Positions 44,326 to 55,937 of a DNA stretch of 64,000 nt are shown piece by piece. Location of the stretch: NCBI GenBank assembly GCA_030789695.1, contig CM061139.1:7765878-7829877 (forward strand), read 5' to 3'. The notes below the pieces were generated by a model, which ran no database searches, was not told the origin of the DNA, and worked only from the letters and a program-made list of their open reading frames with translations. A program made the translations under genes and the position numbers. The stretch comes from Scilla litardierei. Its lineage: Eukaryota; Streptophyta; Magnoliopsida; Asparagales; Asparagaceae. The stretch's first letter is position 1. Every line of letters starts with the position of its first letter.

Positions 44326-46245
44326 TTATGCACGTGCCCGTGAATGTGTAGCATAGAAATCATCATATGAGTGAGCCGGTGGAGTAGGACGTGTGTTCCT
44401 ACGTGGCATAGTATTGGTGTACATGTAGGCATGGCCCTTCTTTGGAGGTCCACCCAAAGTGGGTTTCTTTCCGAAAGAGGGTGTGGACGAGGTGGAAGCA
44501 CCATTGGTAGATGAACTATCAATAGAGTGTTTGCTACCACTCGTCGAAGCACCGGAAGTTGGCCTAACAAAAGTAGTGGCCGATTTGGATGAAGTTCCCA
44601 TCGTATACCCCAAGCCAATGTGGTGATTGGCCGGAAGTAAGTCACTTAGGATTTTATCCAAATGGTCCTTACCTTTATTGAATTTATTAATTCGGCCTAA
44701 TGTGTTCTCATATTTCTCGGTGAGAGAACGCATAGAAGCATCCAAAGTGGATACTTGCGATATGAGCACATAAACACGAGATTTAAGATTCTCATTCTCA
44801 ATACTCAAGGTCGAGTTTTGAGAAGTTAAATCCTCTATCTTGTGTTCCTCCGGATCCTCAATACTAACATGTTCAAGTTGAGTCTTGAGATTAACAATCT
44901 TATTCTTCAACCCTTCAACAACGGTGTCGTTGTTGGTGATGATAGTTTTAGGTGAGGTTTGGATGCTAACTAGCTCATCTTTAGTCTTATTATATCGTTT
45001 AACTAATTTAGCATATCTATTCCATATTTTCTCATTAGGTAGTCTAAGGTCATACATAGTTACCTCATCGCTTTCATCCTCGCTATCATCGGAGGCGGGT
45101 TCTTGAACATTTTCCTCGTTAGCCATGAAACATACGTGCGCTTGCTCCACTTTCACATCATCCGACTCCCCGCTTGAAGAGTCATCTTCAGAATCGGTGA
45201 AACCGACAAATCCTTTCTTGTAGCCTTTCTTATACTTCTTCGATTTGTCGTACTTCGACGCCTTCCACTTTTCCTTTTGCTTGTTTTGTGGACAATCCGC
45301 TTTGATGTGTCCTGGCTTATTGCATTTAAAGCACAAAGGAGGAGAGGCGTTAGTAGAAGTAAATTTAGATTTGCCTTTGAAGTTACCTTTTCGGAAGAAG
45401 CGATTGAACTTCTTTGCCATGAGGGCAATGGATTCCATGTCCATTTCGTCTTCCGAGTCCTCGTCATCGGTAGAGGTGGATGGAGACGCCTTGAACGTAA
45501 TCGCCTTTTTCTTAGGCACGTCTTGGTTCAAGTAAGACTTCATCTTCTCTTGTAACTTCACCTTGCTATCATTGCGTACCTCGTATGACATTAAAGTACC
45601 TATTAATTGAACTATGGTATACTTGTTCATATCGTTACCTTCCTCGATGGCGAAGGTACGCTTTTCCCAACTAGAAGGAAGTCCTTCTATAAGCTTCGAA
45701 CATTTCTCCTTTTGGGTGTAGGTTTTGCCAAGAGCCTCTAACTTGTTTATGATGTCGACGAAGCGAGCATAATACTGCTTCATCTTCTCACCCTGTATCA
45801 TATGAAACATCTCGTAATCTTTATTAACTACAACGAGTTTAGAGTCCCTTACCCTACTCGTCCCTTCATGTAAGATGAGGAGGGAGTTCCAAATTTGATA
45901 TGCACTCTTACATGTGCATATCTTATTGAAGTCCTCGGGCTCCAATGCGCATTGCAAGGCGTTCATTGCCTTGGCATTGCTTACCTCCGCGGCGACCTCC
46001 GAGGGAGTCCACTTCTCGAAATCTTCTTCGGTGGGCTCGACATACTCCTTCATTGTGGTCCTCCATAGTGAAGCACTCCGGAGGAAAGTTTCCATCCGGC
46101 ATTTCCAGTACCCGTAGTTGGTACCGTTGAAGAATGGAGGCCTCGTTGAGGAATGTCCTTCCATTACCGAAGAAGCTCCTTCACGGTTCTTGAGGGTGCT
46201 ATAATCCGAAGGTGGACACACGGTCTTGTTGTCGTTGGCAGACAT
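44326..46245 (-). CDS. gag: SIRE gag polyprotein, uninterrupted
   Basis: 639 codons from the ATG at 46245, 11 bp before the priming site. The Gag core is RPPFFNGTNYGYWKCRMETF, AKAMNALQCALEPEDFNKI, YQIWNSLLILHEGTSRVRDS and IEGLPSSWEKRTFAIEE (residues 30-230). An acidic region precedes the zinc knuckle CFKCNKPGHIKADC (about residues 302-315). Then come a Lys-rich stretch, a coiled-coil region (400-520) and a Ser/Thr/Gly-rich tail. Gag forms the particle in the cytoplasm and binds RNA. The closing TAA at 44326 is probably a mutation of a sense codon, since the frame continues as the gag-pol linker. Confidence 0.93.
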   Translation of the reverse strand: MSANDNKTVCPPSDYSTLKNREGASSVMEGHSSTRPPFFNGTNYGYWKCRMETFLRSASLWRTTMKEYVEPTEEDFEKWTPSEVAAEVSNAKAMNALQCALEPEDFNKICTCKSAYQIWNSLLILHEGTSRVRDSKLVVVNKDYEMFHMIQGEKMKQYYARFVDIINKLEALGKTYTQKEKCSKLIEGLPSSWEKRTFAIEEGNDMNKYTIVQLIGTLMSYEVRNDSKVKLQEKMKSYLNQDVPKKKAITFKASPSTSTDDEDSEDEMDMESIALMAKKFNRFFRKGNFKGKSKFTSTNASPPLCFKCNKPGHIKADCPQNKQKEKWKASKYDKSKKYKKGYKKGFVGFTDSEDDSSSGESDDVKVEQAHVCFMANEENVQEPASDDSEDESDEVTMYDLRLPNEKIWNRYAKLVKRYNKTKDELVSIQTSPKTIITNNDTVVEGLKNKIVNLKTQLEHVSIEDPEEHKIEDLTSQNSTLSIENENLKSRVYVLISQVSTLDASMRSLTEKYENTLGRINKFNKGKDHLDKILSDLLPANHHIGLGYTMGTSSKSATTFVRPTSGASTSGSKHSIDSSSTNGASTSSTPSFGKKPTLGGPPKKGHAYMYTNTMPRRNTRPTPPAHSYDDFYATHSRARA

Positions 46246-46255
46246 AGCTTAGTAT

Positions 46256-46270
46256 CTGGATCTGATACCA
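46256..46270 (-). promoter_or_regulatory. SIRE primer-binding site, initiator tRNA-Met
   Basis: Minus strand TGGTATCAGATCCAG, two bases after the LTR, complementary to the 3' end of initiator tRNA-Met. Confidence 0.9.
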
Positions 46271-46272
46271 AA

Positions 46273-48021
46273 TGTAATGCCCTGAAAGCTTCTGCACAAG
46301 TACTAGAGGGGGGGGGGGTGAATAGTACTTTAAAAATAACAAGGAGTATAATTCCTAATTATCGTGCAAACTACTACCAACAAACGCGGAAGCTAAAAAT
46401 GACAACAACAAATATTCAATGCTAACAATTGAAATGATGGGTTCGGATCCACCCAAGTCTCCTCGACTTGTACGCGGTGATCCTACGTCCCAGAACACCC
46501 GGATCCCCTCCGGATACTTAGGTTAGAAACCCTAACCCAAGATTTCCACTATGAATACCTTGTGAAAAACCTTCACAAGATCAAATCATACAATCAATAG
46601 CAATAGTGAATCCCACAACCCGGGATCACAACCTTCTCTCACAACCGAGAGAATCAATAGCAATAAAAGAGTTTATATGAAATAAACAACAACTTACCAC
46701 AAACCCTATACCTTGAGTATTCTTACCAAATTAGGGCAATGAGGGATTTGAGGAAGGAGAAGTCACCAAGACCTAGCACCACCAATATGAGCAGCAATGG
46801 GTGCCTAGGAATGAATAGGAGACTTGAATCAAGCAATAGCTTGGATGGCTCAACAAGAACAAGGTTCTCTCAAGATGGATTCTAGATCTCAAATGAGGGA
46901 GAGAAAGATTTCTTGTGAGGAAGAGAGCTTTGGAAATGAGTTTTAATCTCTAACTCTTTCAATCTGAATAAGTCTCTCAATAGCAGCTCTAACCTGGAGA
47001 GAAATGACCAAGCTTCGTATTTATAGGGTCCCACAAAATCGAGCTAGGTCATCTCCCAACGGTTGGAAATCTGGGGCAATTAGTCGGTCAAAGAACAACC
47101 ACTGACCGACTAGTTCATCAACTAGTCGGTCGATGGAACAACATGAACCGACTAAAGGATGAACAATGAACAAATGAAATTTCAGACCTAGATAACTAGT
47201 CGGTCCAAGAAGACTTTCCGACTGACTAATTTCTCAACTAGTCAGTCGGTCAGTTAACTTAGACCGATTAAGAGTCAAAAACTATTAGCCTGAATACAAC
47301 TTGATTTAGTCGGTCCAAGAACAAATGTTGACCGACTAGATCATCAACTAGTCGGTCACCAAACGTTCTTAGACCGACTAACGATAAACAGTAACTCAGG
47401 TGAAAAATTGGCATGTACAGTAAAGCTCAACTAGTCGGTCTAAGAAGCATCACTGACCGAATAGTTCACCAACTAGTCGGTCGGTGAGTCAACTAAGACC
47501 GACTAACTGTAAACAGTAAAGAGCTTAGAATTTAGGAGACAAACTAGTCGGTCCAAGAAGCTTTTCCGACCGACTAGATCACCATCTAGTCGGTTGGTTC
47601 TTCTTCTTGAACCAACTAACATACACAAGAAGTCCCGATTCGAAGCGCGATGCTTCGGGAAAGTTTGAATGGACTTCTGCTAAGATCCTAGCTCTAAGAT
47701 AGGAGCGATATGAAGATTAAATGATAATACCTACTCAAGGTTTAACATTCTAAAGAACAAAGCTAGAAGACTAAATATAAATCTAGACAAACCGTCTTCA
47801 AACGCTTCGATCGAATCTTCATGGCTTCAAAGTTGGTCCAAAAGCTTCAACGAAGCTTTAGGCATATGAATACGTGCTTTGAGAAGTCTTGAGACGTCGC
47901 TTTGGATGTTCACGTGAATTTGGCGACGGTCTCCATAACTGCGCTCACAAAGTGTTAGTTCACGATTTATTTATGTTTGCTCATCATCCAAAACCAAATA
48001 CGGGGAGTCCAATACTCAACA
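46273..48021 (-). repeat. SIRE 5' LTR
   Basis: 1749 bp, collinear with the 3' LTR at an offset of 10682. The run of C has 11 bases here against 12. The phased array lies at 47081-47618 and the TATA box at 47018-47027. Confidence 0.95.
47081..47618. repeat. Phased GTCGGTC/GACCGAC array, SIRE 5' LTR copy
   Basis: Same five quartets as 36399-36936. Several of the LTR-LTR differences fall in the sites, such as GACCGAC to GACTGAC and GACCGAAT for GACCGACT. Confidence 0.9.
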
Positions 48022-48026
48022 GTGCG

Positions 48027-51000
48027 TGGTCAGACGATGACGCCCCCCGTTGATAAGCAAGATGTGGGGGATCTCGAGAACTATGAAGGCCAAGAAACAG
48101 AACCTGATGATATCTTTTATGAAACACACTCATCGTCCAGCTCGGACTCAAGCTATGACACGGCGTTAGACGGCTCTGTTCCAGACGAACCGGCTCCTAA
48201 GGAAGAGGCATTCCAGTCGCAAGCAAGCACAACAGGGGGTACAACACCCTCTGAGGTAGAACTTAAACCCCTTCCCATCGATCTTAAATATGCATTTTAG
48301 GTGATAATCGCACGTATGCCATTATAGTCAACGCTTCCCTCACCGAATCCCAACTCGAGGATCTTCTAAGGGTTCTCAAGGAGCATAGAGATGTTATAGT
48401 ATCACCGACCTGAAAGGTATTAGCCCTGGGTTATATGAGCATAGGATCCATCTCGAAGATAGCAACGCCACCTCCATAGAACATCAAAGGCACTTGAACC
48501 CTAACATGAAAGAGGTTGTTAAGAAGGAGGTCCTGAAATTTCTCGAAGCGGACATTATCTACCCCATCTCTGATAGCAAGTGGGTCAGTCCTGTCCAAGT
48601 CGTGCCTAAGAAGGGGGGCATGACTGTCATAAGAAATGTAAAAAATGAATTGATACCAAATAGGACCGTCACAGGCTGGTGGATGTGTATAGACTATAGA
48701 AAACTTAACAAGGCCACCCAAAAAGACCACTCCCCCCTTCCATTCATCAACCAAAAGCTTGAGTGTCTTGCCAAGCATAATTATTTTTGTTATCGTGATG
48801 GATACTCGGGGTTTTTCCAAATCCCGTTGCATAAGGAAGACCAAGAGAAGATGACTTTCACATGCCCGTATAGCACCTTCGCATACCGAAGGATGCCCTT
48901 CGGTTTATGTTATGCACCCGCAACCTTCTAAAGGTGCATGACCTCTATCTTCTAGGATTTTATCGAAGATATTATGGAGGTCTTCATGGATGACTTCTCG
49001 GTGTACATCACTGAGTTCGATTCATGCCTAGGGAATCTGGTCAAGGTGCTAGAGCGATGCCTTGAGAACAACCTCACTCTGAACTAAGAAAAGTGCCATT
49101 TTATGGTAACTGATGATGTTGTCTTAGGGCATGTCATTTCCTCCAAGGGGATACAAGTCGATAAGGCTAAAAACGAGGTTATCAAGGAACTTCCCCTACC
49201 GACCAATCTTAAGGGAAGGTTTTCTTGGGCATGCTGGGTTCTATCGTTGTTTTATTAAAGATTTCTCTAAAATTACATGCCCCCTCACTGAATTACTTGC
49301 AAATGACACACCATTTGTTTTTTCTGATGCATGTTTTGAAGCCTTTGACAGATTAAAAGAGGCTCTTATTTCCGCGCCAGTTATGCAGCCACCAGATTGG
49401 AACTTACCGTTTGAGCTGATGTGTGATGCGAGTGATCAGGCAGTGGGGTCTGTGCTAGGCCAGAGGAAGGATGGGAAGCTGCACGCCATCTACTATGCCA
49501 GCAAAAAACTGGACAAGGCCCAGAAAAACTACACCACTGCTGAAAAGGAGTTGCTAGCGGTGGTGTACTCTATTGAGAAATTCTGGCAATATCTCCTGGG
49601 ATTGAAAGTCATAATTCACACTGACCATGCTGCCTTAATGTATCTGCTGAGCAAGAAAGAGGCCAAACCTCGATTGTTAAGATGGATACTTCTCCTTCAA
49701 GAGTTTGACGTGGAGATAAATGATAAGAAGGGCGCGGAGAATGTAGTGGCCGATCATTTATCCCGGCTCACTCGTAGGGACAAGGACAATAGTTTACACA
49801 TTGATGAGTCCTTTGTCGGGGAGCAGCTTTTTGCAGCAGATTCCGTCGATGCACCGTGGTACACCGACATAGTAAATTTTTTGGTGAGTGGGATTTTACC
49901 CCATGGAATGGCCACTTATCAGAGAAGGAAGTTCTTGAGCGACGACAAACGACAAACGACAAACGACAAACGTTATTTCTGGGACGATCCGCATCTCTAT
50001 AAATCGTGCCCAGATGGAATCATTAGGCGGTGCATCCCCAAAAAAAGATACTGCCTCTATCATCTCTCATTGCCATGCCCAACCATGCGGATGCCATGCA
50101 GCGGTTACGAAGACCACGGCAAAGATACTCCAATGTGGGTTCCACAGGCCGACACTTTTCAAGGACACTTATGACTATATCAAGAGATGCGACAGGTGCC
50201 AGAGGACCGGAAATATTACAAGGAGGGATGGGATGCCCCTCAAGGGCATCATGGAGATCGAACTATTTGACTGTTGGGGGATCGATTTCATGGACCCATT
50301 TCCTACAAGTTGCGGAAACATGTAAATCTTAGTGGAGGTGGACTATGTAACCAGATGGGTAGAAGCCATAGCTACCCCAATGAACGATGCTCGAGTCGTC
50401 ACGAAATTCTTTAAAAATATCATATTCCCCCATTTCGGGGTACCAAGGACGGGCATAAGTGATGGTGGAAGCCATTTCATCGAAAGCAAGTTTGAGGCCT
50501 TACTCAAGAAGTACAGAGTATATCATAAAGTTGGACTCGCCTATCATCCTCAAACGAGCGAACAAGTGGAGATCTCTAACAGGGAGATACAGACCATACT
50601 CGAGAAGACAATTAGCTCATCACGAAGGGATTGGTCCCAGAAGCTAAATGATGCACTGTGGGCATACCACACGACGTTTAAAACCCCCATTGAAACAACC
50701 CCTTACAAGCTAGTCTATGGGAAGGCATGCCACCTACCGGTGGAACTAGAGCATAGGGCTTTTTGGGCTATCCAGAAAATCAATTATGACTACAAAAATG
50801 CAGGGCTACGCCGCCTCCTAAACATCAATGACTTAGACAAACTCAGGAGAGACACCTACGAAAAGGCCAAAATTTACAAGGAAAAGACTAAAACCTACCA
50901 CAACAAATTAATCACGGCAAAGCATTTCGACGTAGGAGATCAAGTACTCCTCTACAACTCCAGACTGCGACTCTTTCCAGGGAAATTTAAGTCCTGGTGG

Positions 51001-51135
51001 TACGGCTCGTTTAAAATACTTCAGATATTCTCGAGCGGTGCAGTGGAGATCGAGGGAGGCAAGAACGGACCATTCAAGATCAACGGACAAAGGTTAAGGC
51101 CCTACAAGGTCGACGATACAATTGGCGAGAGATGA
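48027..51135 (+). pseudogene. pol: Athila-1 pol: RT, RNase H, integrase, broken
   Basis: The pre-RT linker ends ELKPLPIDLKYAF, where a T-run contraction (about 48297) breaks the frame. The RT has DADIIYPISDSKWVSP-like sequence, WWMCIDYRKLN and MPFGLCYAPATF. Three stops follow in the next 160 bp, with the catalytic FMDDFSVY at 48982-49005. A frameshift near 49215 leads to RNase H ([41 protein letters not shown]). After another shift near 50020 comes integrase: a degenerate HHCC, CWGIDFMDPF, ISDGGSHFIESKF and EISNREIQ. A TAA at 50323 interrupts integrase. The last 267 codons (50332-51135) are open and include the C-terminal RPYKVDD. A (CGACAAA)n repeat adds residues near 49940. Confidence 0.88.
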
Positions 51136-52985
51136 TCTCTCGCCCTCCCCGATTGCTCTCCTGCATGACTCCATCCTAGGTTGGCTAGGGTTATCGCGCT
51201 AACCCGGTACTTCCATTCCAATTCTGTTTATGTTTTACGTCACCCAACCTTATAAGTAGTGGCGCTGCCTGATCTTATTAGCTTCTCACTGTCCCAGTGT
51301 CTCCCCCTCCTATCATTGTGCCCATCTTTCTTTTCGGGGCCCAGCTTAGTCCAGCTTGGGGGAGTCACATTCTGGTGTCGATTTTTGTTGTCCATAGTGT
51401 CCATATTGTACATACTATGCATCATCATCACCTGCATCATCATCATCTCCATTTTTTGTATATACATACATATTGCACATACGCATATGCATCCTTTATA
51501 CCTTATTCTATCTTTCTTCCCATCCACCCCACCCTTAGCATCATCTCCAGTCTCTATGCCTGTGTTCTCAGCAGTGAGAACACTATTGTGTTTAGCTTGG
51601 GGGATGAGCGCTATCGTTTTTTACTTATTCTTTTTCCTTATTCCCATTTCTAGTTCCACTACCACCCCATTTCCCCCCTTTTATTATCATTTTTATTTTT
51701 TCTTTTCTTATTTGTCGAATACATGTTTTTCATTTTTTCCTCCTTTTCTTTTATTTAGACTAAAGATGATTCTCCTATGATTGCACTATAAGCTACAAAC
51801 CCTCAACTTATCTGCTTTACACACTCACGTAGGATTCGCCATAGCCTATTGCGCGTCACCGCATATTTATATAGAATGGATTATGATTTTGAACTCTATG
51901 CTTCCGTGTGTTAAAGATATTCCTTATTAGGATGCTTTTTAATATGCTTTTCCATGCTTTGAATTCGTATTCTCCACAACGAGTATTCGCGAAATAGTTA
52001 AGCTTGAAAATGCAGGACTAATTGAAAATTTAGTGAAATTTGCTTGATTGAGTGAAAACACATATTTTCATAATGGATGGTAGTTCAATTGGGTTTGGAT
52101 AACCCACGACACTTAAGTAGCGTCTACTGGATATTCTGAAATCTAGTCATTTCCCAATTCTATGTTTTTTATTTTTTGTATATAGCCAATTGCGATCCTT
52201 AATCGGGCTTTGCATTCCATCGCATTTACGTAATTTTGCAAAAATCCCAAAAAAAAATGAAAAAAATGCAAAAACCAAAAAATAATACATACGAATAATA
52301 AGCCCGAGGGGTTCTTCGTAACCCGATGCCCTAAGACCATCTGGTCTAGGATGGATATGCCGCCTCTTGTATATATTGAGTTATCTCATGTATATAAGAA
52401 AATAAAAGTATGTATATATAAAGAAAATTGTATAGCCAAAAACAATTGTAAAAAGAAAAATCCCACATCTCTACCTCACTTTCTATATAGAATAGGGACA
52501 TGGCAAGGTCGATGATTTCTAGGAATTGTGAAAGAGTTTAGTGCGGTGATTTCTGGATTTAATTGAACTTACCATCCTCATTTATGAAAATAATTAAAAT
52601 CATCTTGCATGCTTGAATGAATTGATCATGATACTATTCGCTGCTTAGAGAATAGTTGTGGAGATTTGGATTCGAACCATGGATTTTGTACATTGATTGC
52701 ATGCTATAATAGGAATTTCCCTCTATTTCATATCATATATACGAGTTCACGCTATTCATTGAAAAATCTATTCTATATATAATTCATGCTAGACTTGATG
52801 AATCCTCAAGAGTAGTGCCTTTTTAAATTATAAAGTTGAAGTGTTGTTGTGTGCTATGAGGTAAGGTGATGATTTAGTCGCCTTTCCTATATTTTAGTTT
52901 CCTTTGCACTTCTTTGTTTTTACCCTCCGGTGAACTTCTTATTCGTCTTACTCGAGGACGAGTAAGAGGTAAGCTTAGGGGATTT
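51136..52985 (+). other. Athila-1 3' spacer
   Basis: 1.85 kb without a credible gene. It includes AGCTTGGGGGAGTCAC (about 51353) and AGCTTGGGGGATGAG (about 51595), two purine tracts like the real one, and a long pyrimidine-rich stretch at 51480-51760 that opens a hydrophobic but meaningless ORF. It ends with CTCGAGGACGAGTAAGAGG and the polypurine tract AGCTTAGGGGATTT (about 52972-52985), standard for the group. Confidence 0.6.
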
Positions 52986-54709
52986 TGTTGTGTCTATATT
53001 TTCCATGTTTTTACCATGCATTTCAATGTCGTTTCGATCGTCTGAATCCATATTTTCATATTATATCACGCTTTTCTCGATATTCTTGATCCTTTCGATG
53101 TTTTATGTGTTTTCAGGGGATTCGGAGCGATACGGGGTTTTGTACACAACATCGACGCCAAAGCTCGCTTCGCCTTGCCATGACGACCCAAGGAGGCCAA
53201 AGAAGCGAGGGAGTGGAGTAGAGGAAGAGAGGAGAAGAGAAGAAGAGAGGAAAAGAGAAGAGAAGGAGATTGTGAGAAGTTGCCAGTTCGCTCGGCCGAG
53301 CGCATGATGCGGTCGGTCGAGCTGTGATACGCCAAGGAGCAATGGAATTCTTCTTCGAGGCGCTTGGCCGAGTGACAAGCCCGCTCACCCGAGCTAGCCA
53401 TCAGAAGAGACAATCAAAGAAGGATATAGGCTCTGGAAATTTTGAAGCTTAATTCGCTCGACCGAGCGACATGACGCTCGGTCGAGCGACTCAACTCGCT
53501 CGCCCGAGCGGCCCCTTCTCGAGCGCCAAGTGGAGCGATACACAAGGCACCGCTCGGCCGAGCGAGTACTGCGCTCGACCGAGCGGTATGTCGGCAGACT
53601 CCATTTTGACTTAAAATAACGGGGTTCGATTTGGTTTTCTTGTAAAAGCCGAACCCAAACTATTTTGTATAAATAGTGAACGTTTTTTAGAGTATGTTAA
53701 GCTGTTTTTGCTGTAGCTAAAACCCTTAGAGCTATTTTGGGAGCTCTCATTTTGATAAACTCTTTTGCAATCTAAATCTTTGTTTGTGGTTGGATTTTCT
53801 TGATTTCTTCGTCATTGCTCTCATTTCTCTTACTCTCTCTATTGAAATCAATTTCATGCAATTTGACCGGTTGGATATGTTTAACTCTATTGCTACTGTA
53901 TTTAGGGCTTTTGCCATGCTAGAGTAGTGGGTTTCTATGGCTTAGGGATGATCCCTAGGATCCTAAGGATCTGATGTTAGGTTAGACCCCCGTTGGATAA
54001 ATCTAGGATTGCATATGGTGGTTTGAACAAGAGTTTTGGGGGATTGACCTTAGGATCGAAGTATCACGAAGGCGGCTCCGTATCCTAGGGAGAATCCACA
54101 CGAATTCGATTTGGGCTTAGCAGCCGTTTATAGGGTTCGTGATCACGAGAGTGACTCGAGAGCTACGGCGACAGTTAATCCCCAATCCGCTAGTCGGCGA
54201 CTGCGAGAGCACACCAATTGCTAGAACCGATCATTGGGTAGCGTCGCAACCCGTGGATCACGAGAGTAGATACTGAGTTGCGAGGTGGGACCAAGTGTCA
54301 AGATTAATACACGCATCCCCATGTGAAGCCGACTGTGAGAGCACGGTTTTGCATAGGGATGTGTTAGACAAATAGGAACAATGAAAGTTAAGTACTCATT
54401 CTCATCTACGGATGTGACACTCCTACCCTAGTCCATCGTCTGACGTAGGGCTATTCAACCTAGCATCCATGACCGAAGGGCCTAGCGGGGAATCCAGGAG
54501 GCCTTAGACATTTAATTTCTAGTTAACTCTCGATTTCCATAATCAACCCATCAATCAATCATGTCAACCCTCGATCACACACTCTCCTCCTTCCATTTAA
54601 AGCTAAGCGTTAAACAACTGCCTCCCTGAGTTCGACAATCTTTCTATACTATAGCTCACCGTGAACTTGCGGTGATTCGTGCCCTAGTGGTGCAAACCCG
54701 GGGACCGAA
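52986..54709 (+). repeat. Athila-1 3' LTR, lacking its last two bases
   Basis: 1724 bp. It ends GGGGACCGAA, whereas the 5' LTR ends GGGGACCGAACA. The array is shorter here: about 63 bp are missing, equal to three 21-bp units. TATA at 53666-53676. Confidence 0.85.
53288..53592. repeat. CTCGGCCGAG array, Athila-1 3' LTR copy
   Basis: Same family as 31697-32067 with fewer units. The GAGTACTG-CTCG unit occurs once (about 53563-53583) instead of three times. Confidence 0.8.
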
Positions 54710-55815
54710 TGACTCTTCCTGAAAGGTGATACTCGCAAGTGTATGAGGTCGGTAAATAATATACTAGGTAAGTACGGGATCATATCCACAGAGACGGAAC
54801 TAATCTGCAAATTCACACAAATAGTTAGAGCATGTATATAATGGTTGAGGGTTCTAACCACCCTTCGAAGGTGAATGATTGTTTGAATAGATGATTTATC
54901 TAAGTAGCCTAAAGTTAGGGTAAGGTCCTGAGATTTGGATGCAAGGGAGAACGAGAGTGCGGGTGTTGAGGATATCGGTAGGATTACTCAATTACTCTGC
55001 TAAATGTTAATTCCAAGATAACTCGACCATTCATCCATTTCAAGGTATGAAGATCGAGAAATGAATAATTTAAGCACATATAGGGTGCACCAAGGGTAAT
55101 TGCTAATTGGGTTTGTCTCCTAATTAAAGCTCATGAATCACTCTCACACCCATTTCAAGGTAAGTGAGAGTAGTGCATGTAGGTTGTGTTGCACATCACA
55201 CAACCACCGTTCTACGGCCCCCTTCGGGTAATGCACAATTCGATAAATGGGACACAACCCAATTAAAAACTTAGATTGTTGGGTGAACTAAACTTCTAAA
55301 CTATGGAATATGGATTGAAGGGGTTTGCATGCATTTCAAGACATGCAATACTAATTGGATACATAGGTGCAACAATTACAAAGCACAACCGTTCTTCGGC
55401 TCCTACATGGATAGTATCAAATCCAATTAATCACAAGATTATTTCACCCAACAATATGGATTAACAAAGGGTGCTGGAAATTAACATTAGGAAGGCAATC
55501 AAAACATCCTACATCAATCCGAAACACCCACACAATGAATCTAGCCTAACATATCAAGAATAGAATAGACATTCATAGAAATAGACATACTTCAACACAA
55601 AGAATGAAAGCAAATGTATAATAGCAAGAGGGTTGGAAATTTGTCACCAAATACAAGCTTCCTCAATCAGTAATCAATCTCAACAATAGCAAAAACGAGA
55701 TCAGAAAACTCAAAACTCTCCAAAACCCTAATCCCCTTCTTAAGGAAGAAGATGACCTAAAATAGTAAAAGATTAAGTTCTCTATGCTCTGTTTATTACA
55801 TTCTGAATAGTAGTG

Positions 55816-55823
55816 TTTTATAC
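55816..55823 (-). promoter_or_regulatory. TATA box of the Athila-2 LTR
   Basis: GTATAAAA on the minus strand, about 115 bp downstream of the palindrome array. Confidence 0.65.
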
Positions 55824-55937
55824 TCCCTAGGGATTGCATCTCATCCATCCAAAACATCATCACCCATAGCAACTGGAGAGAAATCAGGTTAAGAAAAACT
55901 CGTTTCTTGCAACCCAGAATGCGGGTGAAAACCCCCA

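Larger units (their letters stand above)
35591..48021 (-). mobile_element. SIRE-like Ty1/copia element with env-like ORF
   Basis: Two 1749-bp LTRs (35591-37339 and 46273-48021) are flanked by the perfect duplication GTGCG (35586-35590 and 48022-48026). On the minus strand the order is LTR, tRNA-Met priming site, gag, protease, integrase, RT, RNase H, spacer with a palindrome array, env-like ORF, two purine tracts, LTR. The order protease-integrase-RT defines Ty1/copia, and the extra ORF after pol is typical of SIRE. I count about 30 LTR differences (1.7%), suggesting an age well below one to two million years at the rice rate. Confidence 0.95.
31395..54709 (+). mobile_element. Athila-1: Athila-like Ty3/gypsy element with two nested insertions
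   Basis: LTRs at 31395-33183 and 52986-54709 share the start TGTTGTGTCTATATTTTCC. It has a tRNA-Asp-type priming site, an unclassified first ORF and pol with RT, RNase H and integrase. Nested are a solo LTR (~33821-35317) and the SIRE element. Without these it is about 9.4 kb. The left duplication should be GTGTG (31390-31394); its partner lies outside the window because Athila-2 cuts off the 3' LTR two bases before its end. Confidence 0.85.

Noticed and set aside
51259..51780. 173-codon hydrophobic ORF that could pass for a membrane protein
   Set aside because: It is a reading of a pyrimidine-rich tract in the Athila-1 spacer; the hydrophobicity is a codon artefact of T-rich DNA.
54710..54727. 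LTR start of Athila-2 at 54728 (TGATACTCG)
   Set aside because: Similarity with the 5' LTR extends left to the TG at 54710, and 63253 is the TG next to the priming site, so the LTR starts there.
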